A DNA stretch of 64,000 nucleotides from Kitasatospora atroaurantiaca (GTDB lineage: Bacteria > Actinomycetota > Actinomycetes > Streptomycetales > Streptomycetaceae). Where the stretch lies: assembly GCF_007828955.1 (NCBI RefSeq), contig NZ_VIVR01000001.1:6200001-6264000 (forward strand), given 5' to 3'. The first letter of the stretch is position 1, and the number at the start of each line of letters is the position of its first letter. A program made the translations under genes and the position numbers. Shown in pieces: positions 16,497 through 24,971 of this stretch. A model generated the notes under the pieces. It was not told where the DNA came from. It did no database searches and was given only the letters and a program-made list of their open reading frames with translations.

Positions 16497-17609
16497 ATGG
16501 CTCACTCCACCGACCTGGACCGCGTGCTGCAGTCCGGCGGCGCCCACTACCGCCTGCGGGTGCGCAGCGGCGACCACGCCTGGGACGAACTGGCCCGGGA
16601 GCTGGCCGCGCTGGACGCCGACCGGTTCGTCGTCCTCGCCGACGGAGGCGTCCCGCCGGAGCTGCTCGCCCGGGTACCGGCGCAGGTGCTCCGGATCCCC
16701 GGGGCCTGCACCCTGCAGACCGTCGAGCTGCTCGCGGAGCAGTTGCTCCAGGCCGGAGCCACCCGGCGGACCGTCCTTCTCGCCGTCGGGGGCGAGCAGG
16801 CCGGCGGCGTCGCCGGTCTCCTTGCCGGACTGCTGTTCCAGGGGCTGCGGCTGGTCCACCTGCCGACCACGCTGGCGGCGATGTGCGGCTCGGCACTCTC
16901 GCTGCGGCACCTCCTGCCCTCGGGCGTGCTCGGCACCCACCACGCCCCCGAACTGGTGTGGAACCAGCTGGACCTGCTGCGGGCCAGGCCGGTCGACGAG
17001 CTGCGCTCCGATCTCGCCGAGCTGATCAGGAACGTACTGGCGGTCTGCCCGGCCCACTACGACCGGGTCGCCGCCATCCTGCACCCCGACGCCCGGTACG
17101 GGCTGCGCGACCTGGCCTCCTTCATCGCGGTCTGCGCCGACGCGCGGGCCGCCGTCACCGCTTACGACCCGCTCGAACGCGGTCCTGCCCGGGTCCTGGA
17201 GTACGGCCGCACCCTCGGCCGGGGCATCGGGCTGCTCACCGCGCTGCGCCCGGGCTGTGCGGACGGCCTCGGGATGCTCGCGTCAGCCCGTACCGCCGTC
17301 CACCTCGGCCTGCTCGACGCGGCGGACGAGCGGGCCCACCGGGAGCTGCTGCTGCGCAACGGATCACCCGTCACCCTGCCCCGGAGCGTGGATCTCGACG
17401 CGCTCCCGTCCGCCGTCCGCCTCGCCACCGCCCGCAGCGGGGAGCCGGGCCTGGTCCTTCTCAGGGCGCTCGGCCGGCCGCACTGCGTGGGCGGCGACCT
17501 GCTGACCCGGGTGGACGAGGACGCCCTGCGGGCCGGCCTCGAGGCCTGCCGTCCCGCCGCGGCCCCGCGCAGCCGCCCCGCACTCGTCCTCGCCCCGGCC
17601 GACCGCTGA
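16497..17609 (+). CDS. 3-dehydroquinate/2-deoxy-scyllo-inosose synthase-like protein lacking metal ligands
   Basis: The 370-residue protein aligns throughout with sugar phosphate cyclases (AroB, DOI synthase): GGEQAGGVAGLLAG, LVHLPTTLAAM, DLAELIRNVL and EYGRTLGRGIG are the counterparts of GGGVxGD, PTTLLA, GLAEVIK and GHTFGHAIE. The Glu of the third motif is kept, but both His of GHTFGH are Arg, and the HGEAVA His region reads GCADGLGM. The usual Lys after the PTT motif is Arg (LSLRHLL). Metal-dependent cyclase chemistry is therefore doubtful; a pseudoenzyme or a changed activity is more likely. AGGAGG lies eight bases before ATG 16497. It is followed closely by two cupin genes. Confidence 0.7.
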   Translation: MAHSTDLDRVLQSGGAHYRLRVRSGDHAWDELARELAALDADRFVVLADGGVPPELLARVPAQVLRIPGACTLQTVELLAEQLLQAGATRRTVLLAVGGEQAGGVAGLLAGLLFQGLRLVHLPTTLAAMCGSALSLRHLLPSGVLGTHHAPELVWNQLDLLRARPVDELRSDLAELIRNVLAVCPAHYDRVAAILHPDARYGLRDLASFIAVCADARAAVTAYDPLERGPARVLEYGRTLGRGIGLLTALRPGCADGLGMLASARTAVHLGLLDAADERAHRELLLRNGSPVTLPRSVDLDALPSAVRLATARSGEPGLVLLRALGRPHCVGGDLLTRVDEDALRAGLEACRPAAAPRSRPALVLAPADR

Positions 17610-17642
17610 CCGGGAAGCACCAGCCGCCAAGGAGCCCCAGCC

Positions 17643-17963
17643 ATGAGCAGCACCGCCATCACCGCCCTCCACCGGGGTCGCGCCGTCGACCCCGGCCGGG
17701 CGCTCACAGGTCCGCTGTGCGGCGTCGGGCTGTCGTGGCTCGAACCGGGCGCCGGCGTCCACCTGAGCGCCGACGGCGTCGAGCACGCCCTCTACGTCAC
17801 CGCGGGCGCCGGCTCGGCGAGCACCGCCGGAGCCGTCGTCCCGCTCGCCGAGGGCACCGCCGTCACCCTGCCGCTCGGCGAGGAGACCACCCTCACCGCC
17901 GGCGAGCGCGGCATGGAGTACTTCCACGCCGTCCTGGCCGTACCCGAAGAGGCCCCGCGATGA
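17643..17963 (+). CDS. Small cupin-like protein 1
   Basis: This 106-residue protein has the compact beta-rich pattern of a single cupin domain: CGVGLSWLEPGAGVHL, GVEHALYVTAGAG, then GTAVTLPLGEETTL and AGERGMEYFHAVL. Only scattered His/Glu residues are present, so metal binding is uncertain. AAGGAG precedes the ATG and the gene follows the cyclase-like gene by 33 bases. Its stop overlaps the start of the next cupin gene (ATGA), so all three are probably one operon. Function is unknown. Confidence 0.6.
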   Translation: MSSTAITALHRGRAVDPGRALTGPLCGVGLSWLEPGAGVHLSADGVEHALYVTAGAGSASTAGAVVPLAEGTAVTLPLGEETTLTAGERGMEYFHAVLAVPEEAPR

Positions 17964-18352
17964 TCGTCACCACCGCCTCCGCGTCCGCCATGGTCGTCCT
18001 CGGCCCCGGCAGCGAACGCACCCGCGTGCTCTGCCTCGCCCGCCGTGACCTGCTGCGCAGCCCCTGCGAGGCCTTCGAGCACGTACGGCTCAGTCCGGGC
18101 GCCCACCACGGGCGCCAGGGCCGGCCTGACGCGGAGTCCGCCTGGTACGTCCTGCGAGGGCCGGTGGTCGCCGAACAGTGGCCCGAGCCGGCGCAGCACC
18201 TGGCCGCCGACGGGGACCTGCTGCTCGTACCGCGCGGCCACGAGCTGCGCCTGCAGGCCGGCCCGCTCGGCGCCGAACTGCTCTGCCTGACCCTGCACGC
18301 CGCGCCGGCCGCCCCTCGCAGGCTCCGGGCACGGAGGACCACCCGGCCGTGA
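17960..18352 (+). CDS. Small cupin-like protein 2
   Basis: This 130-residue protein looks like a second single-domain cupin: FEHVRLSPGAHHGRQG, AESAWYVLRGPVVAEQW, LAADGDLLLVPRGHEL and GAELLCLTL follow the strand order of the fold, and HH...E could be a partial metal site. The C-terminus is Arg-rich (RRLRARRTTRP). The ATG overlaps the stop of cupin 1. A sensing, binding or sugar-isomerising role beside the cyclase-like protein is possible, but nothing in the sequence proves it. Confidence 0.55.
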   Translation: MIVTTASASAMVVLGPGSERTRVLCLARRDLLRSPCEAFEHVRLSPGAHHGRQGRPDAESAWYVLRGPVVAEQWPEPAQHLAADGDLLLVPRGHELRLQAGPLGAELLCLTLHAAPAAPRRLRARRTTRP

Positions 18353-18376
18353 CCATGACGGTGTTCTGACGGTCGG

Positions 18377-19270
18377 TCAGCCGTGGTCGGCGAAGTCCTC
18401 GAGGGAGACCGTGAACTCCTCGCGGTCGGGCAGGTACCGCACGCAGTACCGCTGCGGGTACCAGCCGGGCTGCTCCCAGGCCTGCGGCTGCTTGACGGCG
18501 GCGCACTCTTCGCCGGCCGTCCCCTCCTCGGTCTGCCGCATCGCGGCGAGGGTGACCATCGGCTCCAGGAAGGTGAGCCGGGCGTCGTAGGCGCCGTAGA
18601 CGAAGGTCCGGGTGAAGGGCGCGCCGTGCAGCTCGCCCGAGGTGAGGTCGGGCAGGTGGTTGCCCATCGCCACCTCCGCCAGGTTCCTGTTCCCGTGGTC
18701 GGCCGGCAGATAGGCGGCCGGCACCGGCTTGGTGGCGGTGGCGAAGTCCTCGCAGTTGATCACGAGGCCGCAGGGGCCGGGCCGGATGGCGTCCCGCTCG
18801 GCCTTGGGCCTGAGGTAGAAGTGGACGTCGAAGTGGGGCTTGTCGTAGATGTGCGCCGGGCCGTGGCCCATCGGCTCCCAGTTGAGCAGCGTCCACTCCA
18901 GCGGCATCCCGGGGAGCAGGCGCAGCGCGGGCAGGCCGAGGACGTGCTCGTGGCCGCCCGCGCACTCGGTCATCTCCTCGATCTGCCCGTTGCCGTTCTT
19001 GTCGTAGCAGTGGTGGCGGTCCGTCATCGCCGTCGGCAGCCCGTCCAGGGCCGTCCGGGTGAGCACGACGCCGACCGCGACCGGGCGCACGTGGTCGAGC
19101 TCCGCGTACGTGCGCACGGTGCCGTTGCCCAGCGGCTCTGCCGCGCCGTACGAGACGCACGGCCGGTGCCGGCAGATCTGCACCTCGGCGGCGGCCGGAC
19201 CGGCTGTCGGCAGCACGGCCGCGGCCAGCGCCAGGACGGCCCACAGGGACGTGCGTCGGATCATCCTCAA
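18377..19270 (-). CDS. Secreted protein with EF-hand-like loop, unknown function
   Basis: The 297-residue product has a clear Sec signal peptide (RRTSLWAVLALAAAVLP, cleavage near AAAEVQ at about residue 29). Inside are a His-rich core (YDKPHFDVHFYLRP, MGHGPAHI) and a loop DKNGNGQIEEMT that follows the EF-hand calcium pattern D-x-N-x-N-G-x-I except at position 12. Seven or so Cys in the mature part suggest disulfides. Similar His-rich secreted proteins (TTHB210-like/DUF5602) exist, but I am not sure of that assignment. The gene is divergent from the aminopeptidase gene. Confidence 0.6.
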   Translation of the reverse strand: MRMIRRTSLWAVLALAAAVLPTAGPAAAEVQICRHRPCVSYGAAEPLGNGTVRTYAELDHVRPVAVGVVLTRTALDGLPTAMTDRHHCYDKNGNGQIEEMTECAGGHEHVLGLPALRLLPGMPLEWTLLNWEPMGHGPAHIYDKPHFDVHFYLRPKAERDAIRPGPCGLVINCEDFATATKPVPAAYLPADHGNRNLAEVAMGNHLPDLTSGELHGAPFTRTFVYGAYDARLTFLEPMVTLAAMRQTEEGTAGEECAAVKQPQAWEQPGWYPQRYCVRYLPDREEFTVSLEDFADHG

Positions 19271-19385
19271 TGCCTCTCGCTCCGTGCTGATGACCTGCCG
19301 ATCGGCATGTCACACAAAGTTGATGAGACATCACTGTACGTGTCGCCGACGACGGTCGCGCCGCCCGGCCGGGCCGGCCGCCCTC

Positions 19386-19414
19386 TTGACTGGAGCTTTA
19401 CTTCCGCCAATCAT
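19386..19414 (+). promoter_or_regulatory. Candidate promoter of the aminopeptidase gene
   Basis: TTGACT (19386-19391) and AATCAT (19409-19414) are separated by 17 bp in the divergent gap, which is less GC-rich than its surroundings. The start codon at 19489 lies about 75 bases downstream. Confidence 0.4.
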
Positions 19415-19488
19415 CATGAGCGCGTCAATCAATGGACGCGCATTGCGCGCAAGTTCCTGTTCTGCCCCACCAGAATCCGGAGCCCCGG

Positions 19489-20817
19489 TTGTCTCACCAT
19501 GCCCTGCGGTCATCCCGCTTACGCCGGTCCGCCCTTGCGACCGGGGTGGCCGTAACCCTGGCCACCGCCCTGCTCGCACCCGTCGCCGCCGAGGCGGCAC
19601 CACGTCTGACCACGCCGGCTGCACCGGACATCCCGGTTGCCAACGTCAAGGCGCACCTCGCCCAACTCCAGTCGATCGCCACCGCCAACGGCGGCAACCG
19701 CGCCCACGGACGGGCCGGGTACAAGGCCTCGATCGACTATGTGAAGGGCAAGTTGGACGCAGCCGGCTTCACCACCACGCTGCAGTCCTTCAGTTACAAC
19801 GGTTCGACCGGCTGGAACCTGATAGCCGACTGGCCGGGCGGCGACACCACGCACGTGGTGATGGCCGGATCCCACCTCGACTCCGTCACCGGCGGCCCCG
19901 GCATCAACGACAACGGCTCCGGCTCCGCGGGCATCCTGGAGGTCGCCCTGGCCGTCTCGCGGGCCGGGCTGCAGCCCACGAAGCACCTGCGGTTCGGGTG
20001 GTGGGGTGCCGAGGAGTACGGCATGGTCGGCTCCAAGAACTACGTCAACAGCCTGCCGAGCAGCGAGCGTTCGAAGATCGACGCCTACCTCAACTTCGAC
20101 ATGATCGGCTCGCCCAACCCCGGGTACTTCGTCTATGACGACGACGCCAAGCTGGACTCGCTCCTCAAGGACTACTTCACCGGCGTCGGCATCGCCACCG
20201 AGCCGGAGACCGAGGGTGACGGCCGCTCCGACCACGCCCCGTTCAAGAATGCCGGCATCCCGGTCGGCGGCCTGTTCAGCGGCGCCGACTACATCAAGAC
20301 GAGCGCTCAGGCGAGCAAGTGGGGCGGTACCTCGGGCAAGGCCTTCGATGCCTGTTACCACTCGTCCTGCGACACCTCGGCCAACCTCGACGACACCGCC
20401 CTGGACCGCAACAGCGACGCCATCGCGTACGCGATCTGGACGCTCGGCACCGAGACCGCACCCCCGCCCGGCACCAGTTTCGAGAACACCGCCGACGTCT
20501 CGATCCCCGATGCGGGCGCGGCCGTGGAGTCCCCGATCGCCGTGACCGGCCGGACGGGCAACGCGCCGTCGACCCTCAAGGTGGGCGTGGACATCAAGCA
20601 CACCTGGCGCGGCGACCTGGTCGTGGACCTGGTGGCCCCGGACGGCAGCACGTACCGGCTGAAGAACTCCAGCGGCAACGACTCGGCCGACAACGTGATC
20701 GCCACCTACACGGTCAACGCCTCGAGCGAAGTCGCCAACGGCACCTGGAAGTTGCGCGTCCAGGACGTCGCTGCGCAGGACACCGGCCACATCGACAGCT
20801 GGAAGCTCACCTTCTGA
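19489..20817 (+). CDS. Secreted M28 aminopeptidase with C-terminal P domain
   Basis: This 442-residue pre-protein resembles the Streptomyces griseus aminopeptidase. A Sec signal ends near AEAAPR (about residue 36). The M28 zinc ligands are visible: GSHLDSV (~126), INDNGSGS, GAEEYG with the catalytic Glu, NFDMIGS and SDHAPF. From about residue 337 a proprotein-convertase P domain follows (SIPDAGAAVESPIAV, HTWRGDLVVDLVAPDGS), common on secreted proteases. It removes N-terminal residues from peptides outside the cell. TTG 19489 is chosen because CCGGAG lies seven bases upstream; the longer frame to 19432 has no such site. Confidence 0.85.
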   Translation: MSHHALRSSRLRRSALATGVAVTLATALLAPVAAEAAPRLTTPAAPDIPVANVKAHLAQLQSIATANGGNRAHGRAGYKASIDYVKGKLDAAGFTTTLQSFSYNGSTGWNLIADWPGGDTTHVVMAGSHLDSVTGGPGINDNGSGSAGILEVALAVSRAGLQPTKHLRFGWWGAEEYGMVGSKNYVNSLPSSERSKIDAYLNFDMIGSPNPGYFVYDDDAKLDSLLKDYFTGVGIATEPETEGDGRSDHAPFKNAGIPVGGLFSGADYIKTSAQASKWGGTSGKAFDACYHSSCDTSANLDDTALDRNSDAIAYAIWTLGTETAPPPGTSFENTADVSIPDAGAAVESPIAVTGRTGNAPSTLKVGVDIKHTWRGDLVVDLVAPDGSTYRLKNSSGNDSADNVIATYTVNASSEVANGTWKLRVQDVAAQDTGHIDSWKLTF

Positions 20818-20826
20818 GGCGCCGGA

Positions 20827-20858
20827 GGGGGTGCCACGCCCACAGGTGTGGCACCCCC
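20827..20858. terminator. Bidirectional hairpin terminator
   Basis: GGGGGTGCCAC (20827-20837) and GTGGCACCCCC (20848-20858) form an 11-pair stem with a 10-base loop, directly after the aminopeptidase stop and before the convergent acyl-CoA dehydrogenase stop. Confidence 0.8.
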
Positions 20859-20864
20859 GTTCGG

Positions 20865-22565
20865 CTACGGCTGCATCTCGTAGGCGCCGGACAGCGCCTC
20901 GACCTGGGCCCAGACCCGGGCCGCGCGCTCGGCGTCCGCGACCGGCCGGCGGACGTGGGCCAGCGCCCAGGCGGCCTGCGCCTCGCTGGTCGAGCTCTTG
21001 CCGTGCAGCTCGGTGGCGTGGGCGGAGAAGTCGCGCACCAGGACGTCGAAGATCCCGTCCAGCAGGTCGGCGTCGACACCGGTCAACTCGGCCTGCTCCA
21101 GCACCAGGTGGCCGTAGACCACGAGGGCGAAGAGCTGGCCGATCTCCAGCAGGAAGTCCAGGTCCTGCTGCTGCTCGGCGTCCGGTGCGTGCGTCGCGAG
21201 CAGCGTGCACAGCCCGTCGGCCTGCTCGCGGAAGCGGGCCACGTTGGGCAGGTGCGCGTGCGCGTCGTACGCCGTGCGCCAGTCGTGGAACCGGATCGCG
21301 CCCAGGCCCCGGGCCGGGCCCTGCTGGAACAGGAAGGCGTCGTCGGCCGGGTCGAGACGGCTCGGCACCGGCGCGTACTCGGCCGGGTTGAACAGGTAGT
21401 TGGCCATGAACTTCAGGATCAGCGCGAGGTTCACGTGGACCGTGCCCTCGAGCTTCGGCAGGCCGCGGATGTCGCGCGCCGCCTTGTCGAAGTAGGTGTC
21501 CGCCTCGAAGCCCTTGGCCGCGATGACGTCCCACATCAGGTCGATGACCTTCTCGCCCTCGGTGGTGACCTTCATCTTGGTCATCGGGTTGAAGAGCAGG
21601 TAGCGGCGGTCCTCGGCGGAGGCCGAGCGGAAGTAGTCGACGGCGCGGTCGCTGAACAGCTTCATCGCCGTGAGGCGGGCGTACGCGTCGGTCAACTCGC
21701 GCCGCACGTGCGGGAAGTCGGTCACCTTCTTGCCGTACAGCACCCGGTTGTGGGCGTGTGTGACGGCCTCGTACATCGCGTGCTCGCAGATGCCGATGGA
21801 CGCCGTGCAGAGGTTGAACTTGCCGACGTTGACGGTGTTCAGCGCGGCGTCGAAGGCGGCCTTGCCGGTGTGCAGCACGTCCTCGGCCCGGACCGGGTAC
21901 TCGTCGAGGCGGAACTCGCTGACGTACATCTGCGAGTTCACCACGTTCTTCACCAGGTGGTACGCCTCGTGCCGGCTGTCGGCGGCGAAGAAGACGTAGC
22001 CCTCCGGGCCCTCGACGTCGGAGCGGCGGCCGAAGACCGAGACCAGGCCGGCCACGTTGCCGTTGCCGATGTAGTACTTGGAGCCGCTGGCCGTGAAGCC
22101 GCCCTCGCCGTCCGGGGTGAGGATCATGTCGGTCGAGTAGATGTCGGCGCCGTGGGTCCGCTCGGAGAGACCGAAGGCCATCACGTGACCCTCCGTCAGA
22201 AGCCGGGCAGCCCGGGCCCGGACGGCCTCGTTCTCGCTCTGCCAGACCGGGCCGAGGCCCAGGATGGTGACCTGCCAGGTGTACCAGTAGCCCAGGCCGT
22301 AGAAGCCGAGGATCTCGTTGAGCTCCGCGATCCTGGCCGTGTCCCAGCGCTTCGAGCCGTCGGCCGAGCTCGGCGTCAGGAACTCCGCGAAGAGGCCCTC
22401 CTTCGCCGCGAACTCCAGGAAGTCCCCGTACCAGGAGCGGTCGATGTAGGTGTCGATCAGCGCCTTCTTGCCCCGCGACTCGAACCAGTCGACGGTGGCG
22501 CGCAGCAGCCGGCGGGTGGTGTCGTCGAACTGCACCGGGTCATAGGTGCGCGGGTTGAAGAGCAT
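20865..22565 (-). CDS. Acyl-CoA dehydrogenase, long (566-residue) type
   Basis: This FAD flavoenzyme is larger than mitochondrial-type acyl-CoA dehydrogenases and fits the acyl-CoA dehydrogenase/oxidase group. The flavin and substrate segments AFGLSERTHGADIYSTDM, YIGNGNVAGLVSVFG and AAKGFEADTYFDKAARDIRG are family features; the extended C-terminal helical part (residues ~400-560) sets it apart. It probably oxidises acyl-CoA at C2-C3, substrate unknown. It lies 22 bases downstream of the padR gene on the same strand, so its expression should follow that regulator. Confidence 0.85.
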   Translation of the reverse strand: MLFNPRTYDPVQFDDTTRRLLRATVDWFESRGKKALIDTYIDRSWYGDFLEFAAKEGLFAEFLTPSSADGSKRWDTARIAELNEILGFYGLGYWYTWQVTILGLGPVWQSENEAVRARAARLLTEGHVMAFGLSERTHGADIYSTDMILTPDGEGGFTASGSKYYIGNGNVAGLVSVFGRRSDVEGPEGYVFFAADSRHEAYHLVKNVVNSQMYVSEFRLDEYPVRAEDVLHTGKAAFDAALNTVNVGKFNLCTASIGICEHAMYEAVTHAHNRVLYGKKVTDFPHVRRELTDAYARLTAMKLFSDRAVDYFRSASAEDRRYLLFNPMTKMKVTTEGEKVIDLMWDVIAAKGFEADTYFDKAARDIRGLPKLEGTVHVNLALILKFMANYLFNPAEYAPVPSRLDPADDAFLFQQGPARGLGAIRFHDWRTAYDAHAHLPNVARFREQADGLCTLLATHAPDAEQQQDLDFLLEIGQLFALVVYGHLVLEQAELTGVDADLLDGIFDVLVRDFSAHATELHGKSSTSEAQAAWALAHVRRPVADAERAARVWAQVEALSGAYEMQP

Positions 22566-22587
22566 GAGAACTCCTGTGAAGTGAGGG

Positions 22588-23139
22588 TCAGTTGGCGAGG
22601 CGGTGGAGCGTGGCGAGCACGTCGTCCAGCCAGGCGAGGGTCATCCGCTCGTACTCGATGCCGCCGCGCAGGACCACGTGCTGCAGCTCCTGCTGGGCGG
22701 TGAGCGCGGACGGGTCCGGGAAGTCGCGCCGCTCGCCGGTGAGGTAGCGGGCCAGCAGGGCGGCGTGGCTCTCCCGGTGCCGCTCGACCTCGGCGGTCAG
22801 CGAGACCAGCGCGGCGGGGACGTCGAAGGCGGCGGCGCGGATCTTGACGGCGAGTTCGTGCCGGACGGTCTCCGGCTCGACGGGCTCGCGCAGCCAGGCC
22901 GACAGGGCGTCGCGGCCCGCCCCGGCGGCCGAGTAGACCTTCTTGTCCGGCCGGCCCTCCTGGGCGACCTCCTCGGCGGCGATCCAGCCGTCCGCCTCCA
23001 TCCGCCGCAGCACCCGGTAGATCTGCTGGTGGGTGGCGGTCCAGAAGCGGCCGATCGAGCGGTCGAAGCGCCGCGCCAGCTCGTACCCGGAACCGGGCTG
23101 CTCCAGCAGGGAGACGAGGATCGCGTGCTCTAGGGCCAT
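22588..23139 (-). CDS. PadR family transcriptional regulator
   Basis: The 183-residue protein begins MALEHAILVSLLEQPGSGYE, with the PadR winged helix at residues 1-80 (SGYELARRFDRSIGRFW, HQQIYRVLRRMEADGWI) and a Vir-C-like C-terminal helical dimerisation domain. PadR proteins usually repress their own operon until a small ligand binds. The start lies 13 bases from a perfect 20-bp palindrome (23152-23171), and the acyl-CoA dehydrogenase gene follows in the same unit. Confidence 0.9.
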   Translation of the reverse strand: MALEHAILVSLLEQPGSGYELARRFDRSIGRFWTATHQQIYRVLRRMEADGWIAAEEVAQEGRPDKKVYSAAGAGRDALSAWLREPVEPETVRHELAVKIRAAAFDVPAALVSLTAEVERHRESHAALLARYLTGERRDFPDPSALTAQQELQHVVLRGGIEYERMTLAWLDDVLATLHRLAN

Positions 23140-23151
23140 GCCCGCATCCTG

Positions 23152-23171
23152 CTATGCAACGAGTTGCATAG
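23152..23171. promoter_or_regulatory. Palindromic operator, probably for PadR
   Basis: CTATGCAAC-GA-GTTGCATAG is a perfect 9+2+9 inverted repeat and is AT-rich in a GC-rich background. It lies between the divergent padR (start 23139) and AlkZ-like (start 23213) genes, so one site could control both. Confidence 0.75.
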
Positions 23172-23212
23172 GCAATGACGCCTCGCCCGGTTGAGACGCA
23201 GCTCACGCCAGA

Positions 23213-24295
23213 ATGGCTGTCGTGACCGATGATGCCGAGCTGCTGCGCCGGAGGATGCACGCCCAGTTCCTGCCACGGACCGACGACGTGGCGGGCATCG
23301 CCCGTCGGGCCGGCGGCATCCAGGCGCAGGACGCACCGGCCGCCCGGCTGGCCCTGCGGGCGCGCGGTTTGCGCGACCAGGGGGCCGTCGCCCGCGCGTA
23401 CGCCGCCGGGGAGGTGGTGTGCAGCTGGCTGATGCGTGGCACCCTGCACCTCGTACCGGCCGAGGATCTGGCCCCGCTGCTCGCCCTCCTCGGGCAGCGG
23501 AACCTGGCGGCGACCGCCCGCCGGCGCCGGGAGTTGGGGCTCACCGAGGAGGTCTGCCGACAGGCCCTGGCCGCGATCCCCGAGGTGCTGGGGGAGCCGC
23601 TCGGCCGGGCCGACCTGATCGCGGCCCTGATCGCCCGCGGGGTGCAGGTCGACCCGAAGGGCCAGGCGCCGGCTCACCTGACGGGGTACGCGGCGGCGCA
23701 CGGGCTGATCTGCCGCGGCGCCGACGTAGCGCCGCGCGAGCCCGGCTACCGGCTGCTGCCGCCGCCCCCGCCCGTCGACGCCGACCGCGCGCTCGCCGAG
23801 CTGGCCCGCCGTTACGCCGCCGCCTTCGGCCCGGCCGGCCCCGCGGACTTCGCCGCCTGGGCCGGGCTCACCCAGGCCCTCGGACGCCGGGCCTTCGCCC
23901 TGGCCGAGCTGATGGAGGCGGCCCCGGGCCTCTACGTCGCACCGGACAGCGCCGCGCCGCCGCCCGGCCCGCCGTTGGTGCGGCTGCTCGGCGCGTACGA
24001 CACCTACCTGCTCGGCTACCGCGACCGCGAGCCGATGCTGGACCGCGCGCACGCCAAGCGGATCAACGCCGGGGGAGGCGTGATCAAGCCCGCCCTGGTG
24101 GTGGACGGGCGGGTGCTCGGCACCTGGCGGAAGGACGGCGACACGCTGGTGGTGGAGCGGTTCGCCCGCCTGCCCGCGGCCGCCCGGCCGGGCCTGGAGG
24201 CGGAGGCCGCCGACATCGGCCGCTTCCTGGGGGAGAAGCTCACGCTGCAAGTGGTGTCGTCGGGGCCGACCGGGCCATCCAAGTCGTCTGTGTGA
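23213..24295 (+). CDS. AlkZ-type winged-helix DNA glycosylase (HTH_42 family)
   Basis: The 360-residue protein belongs to the HTH_42 family that includes AlkZ, a glycosylase from Streptomyces that unhooks interstrand crosslinks. The catalytic QxQ motif is present as GGIQAQDAP (about residues 35-38), and the winged-helix region VCSWLMRGTLHLV matches the family consensus. The three-winged-helix layout fits the length. It probably repairs bulky or alkylated bases. It is divergent from padR over a shared palindrome. ATG 23213 has no clear ribosome site; GTG 23222 is an alternative. Confidence 0.75.
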   Translation: MAVVTDDAELLRRRMHAQFLPRTDDVAGIARRAGGIQAQDAPAARLALRARGLRDQGAVARAYAAGEVVCSWLMRGTLHLVPAEDLAPLLALLGQRNLAATARRRRELGLTEEVCRQALAAIPEVLGEPLGRADLIAALIARGVQVDPKGQAPAHLTGYAAAHGLICRGADVAPREPGYRLLPPPPPVDADRALAELARRYAAAFGPAGPADFAAWAGLTQALGRRAFALAELMEAAPGLYVAPDSAAPPPGPPLVRLLGAYDTYLLGYRDREPMLDRAHAKRINAGGGVIKPALVVDGRVLGTWRKDGDTLVVERFARLPAAARPGLEAEAADIGRFLGEKLTLQVVSSGPTGPSKSSV

Positions 24296-24378
24296 CAAAG
24301 CAGGACAAACTGTTATTTATGGCACAAAATGGGTAAGGAGCATGCGCCTGGCATGTCCCAACAGAGGAGGTGGTCCTG

Positions 24379-24831
24379 GTGTCGACCCAGCTTCCGATGA
24401 GCATGGAGCACCATCCGGACATCCTGGAGCTGCGCGAACACGCGGAGCGGGTTACGGCAACCCCGTTGGCACAGGGCGTCGAGACGCTGGCGGTGCTCGC
24501 GGGTCTGTTCTGCGCGATCTCCCCGTGGGTCGTCGGGTTTACCGGTTTCTCTGCACTGACCGTCAACAACCTGGTGCTCGGCCTGGCATTCACGGTGCTG
24601 ATGGGAGGCTTCGGCTCCGCATTCGAACGCACTCACGCCCGGGCCTGGGCCGCAAGCCTGATCGGCGTCTGGATGATCATTGCCCCATGGGCCACGGTTG
24701 GCGACGAGGCCATTCGTCGTACGATCCTCACCAACTGCATCACCGGTGGCCTGATGACCTGCCTCGGCCTGGCGGCGGTCGCCATGGTGCTGGCGGGGCC
24801 TGGCATGCGCCTCGGAAAGCGCGGCGGATGA
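24379..24831 (+). CDS. SPW repeat membrane protein
   Basis: The 150-residue protein has four membrane segments in two repeats, each ending in the SPW signature: ISPWVVGF at about 50-57 and IAPWATVG at about 101-108. SPW proteins are common in actinobacteria and archaea and have no known activity. GTG 24379 (VSTQLPMSMEHHPD) has AGGAGG eight bases upstream; the in-frame GTG at 24370 overlaps that site and is unlikely. The preceding gap is AT-rich (tgttatttatggcac), probably a promoter. Confidence 0.8.
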   Translation: MSTQLPMSMEHHPDILELREHAERVTATPLAQGVETLAVLAGLFCAISPWVVGFTGFSALTVNNLVLGLAFTVLMGGFGSAFERTHARAWAASLIGVWMIIAPWATVGDEAIRRTILTNCITGGLMTCLGLAAVAMVLAGPGMRLGKRGG

Positions 24832-24971
24832 CGGACACGCGGGGCGTGGCGCGCCCCTCCGAACAGGGCGCAGACCGGCGGGCGAACCAGCGCGGGTCTG
24901 CGCCCGACCTATGTCCGGCAGGAGGCCAGGCAACCGAGGGGCGCGCCGTCCCGGTGCCTACCGGCCGAGCC

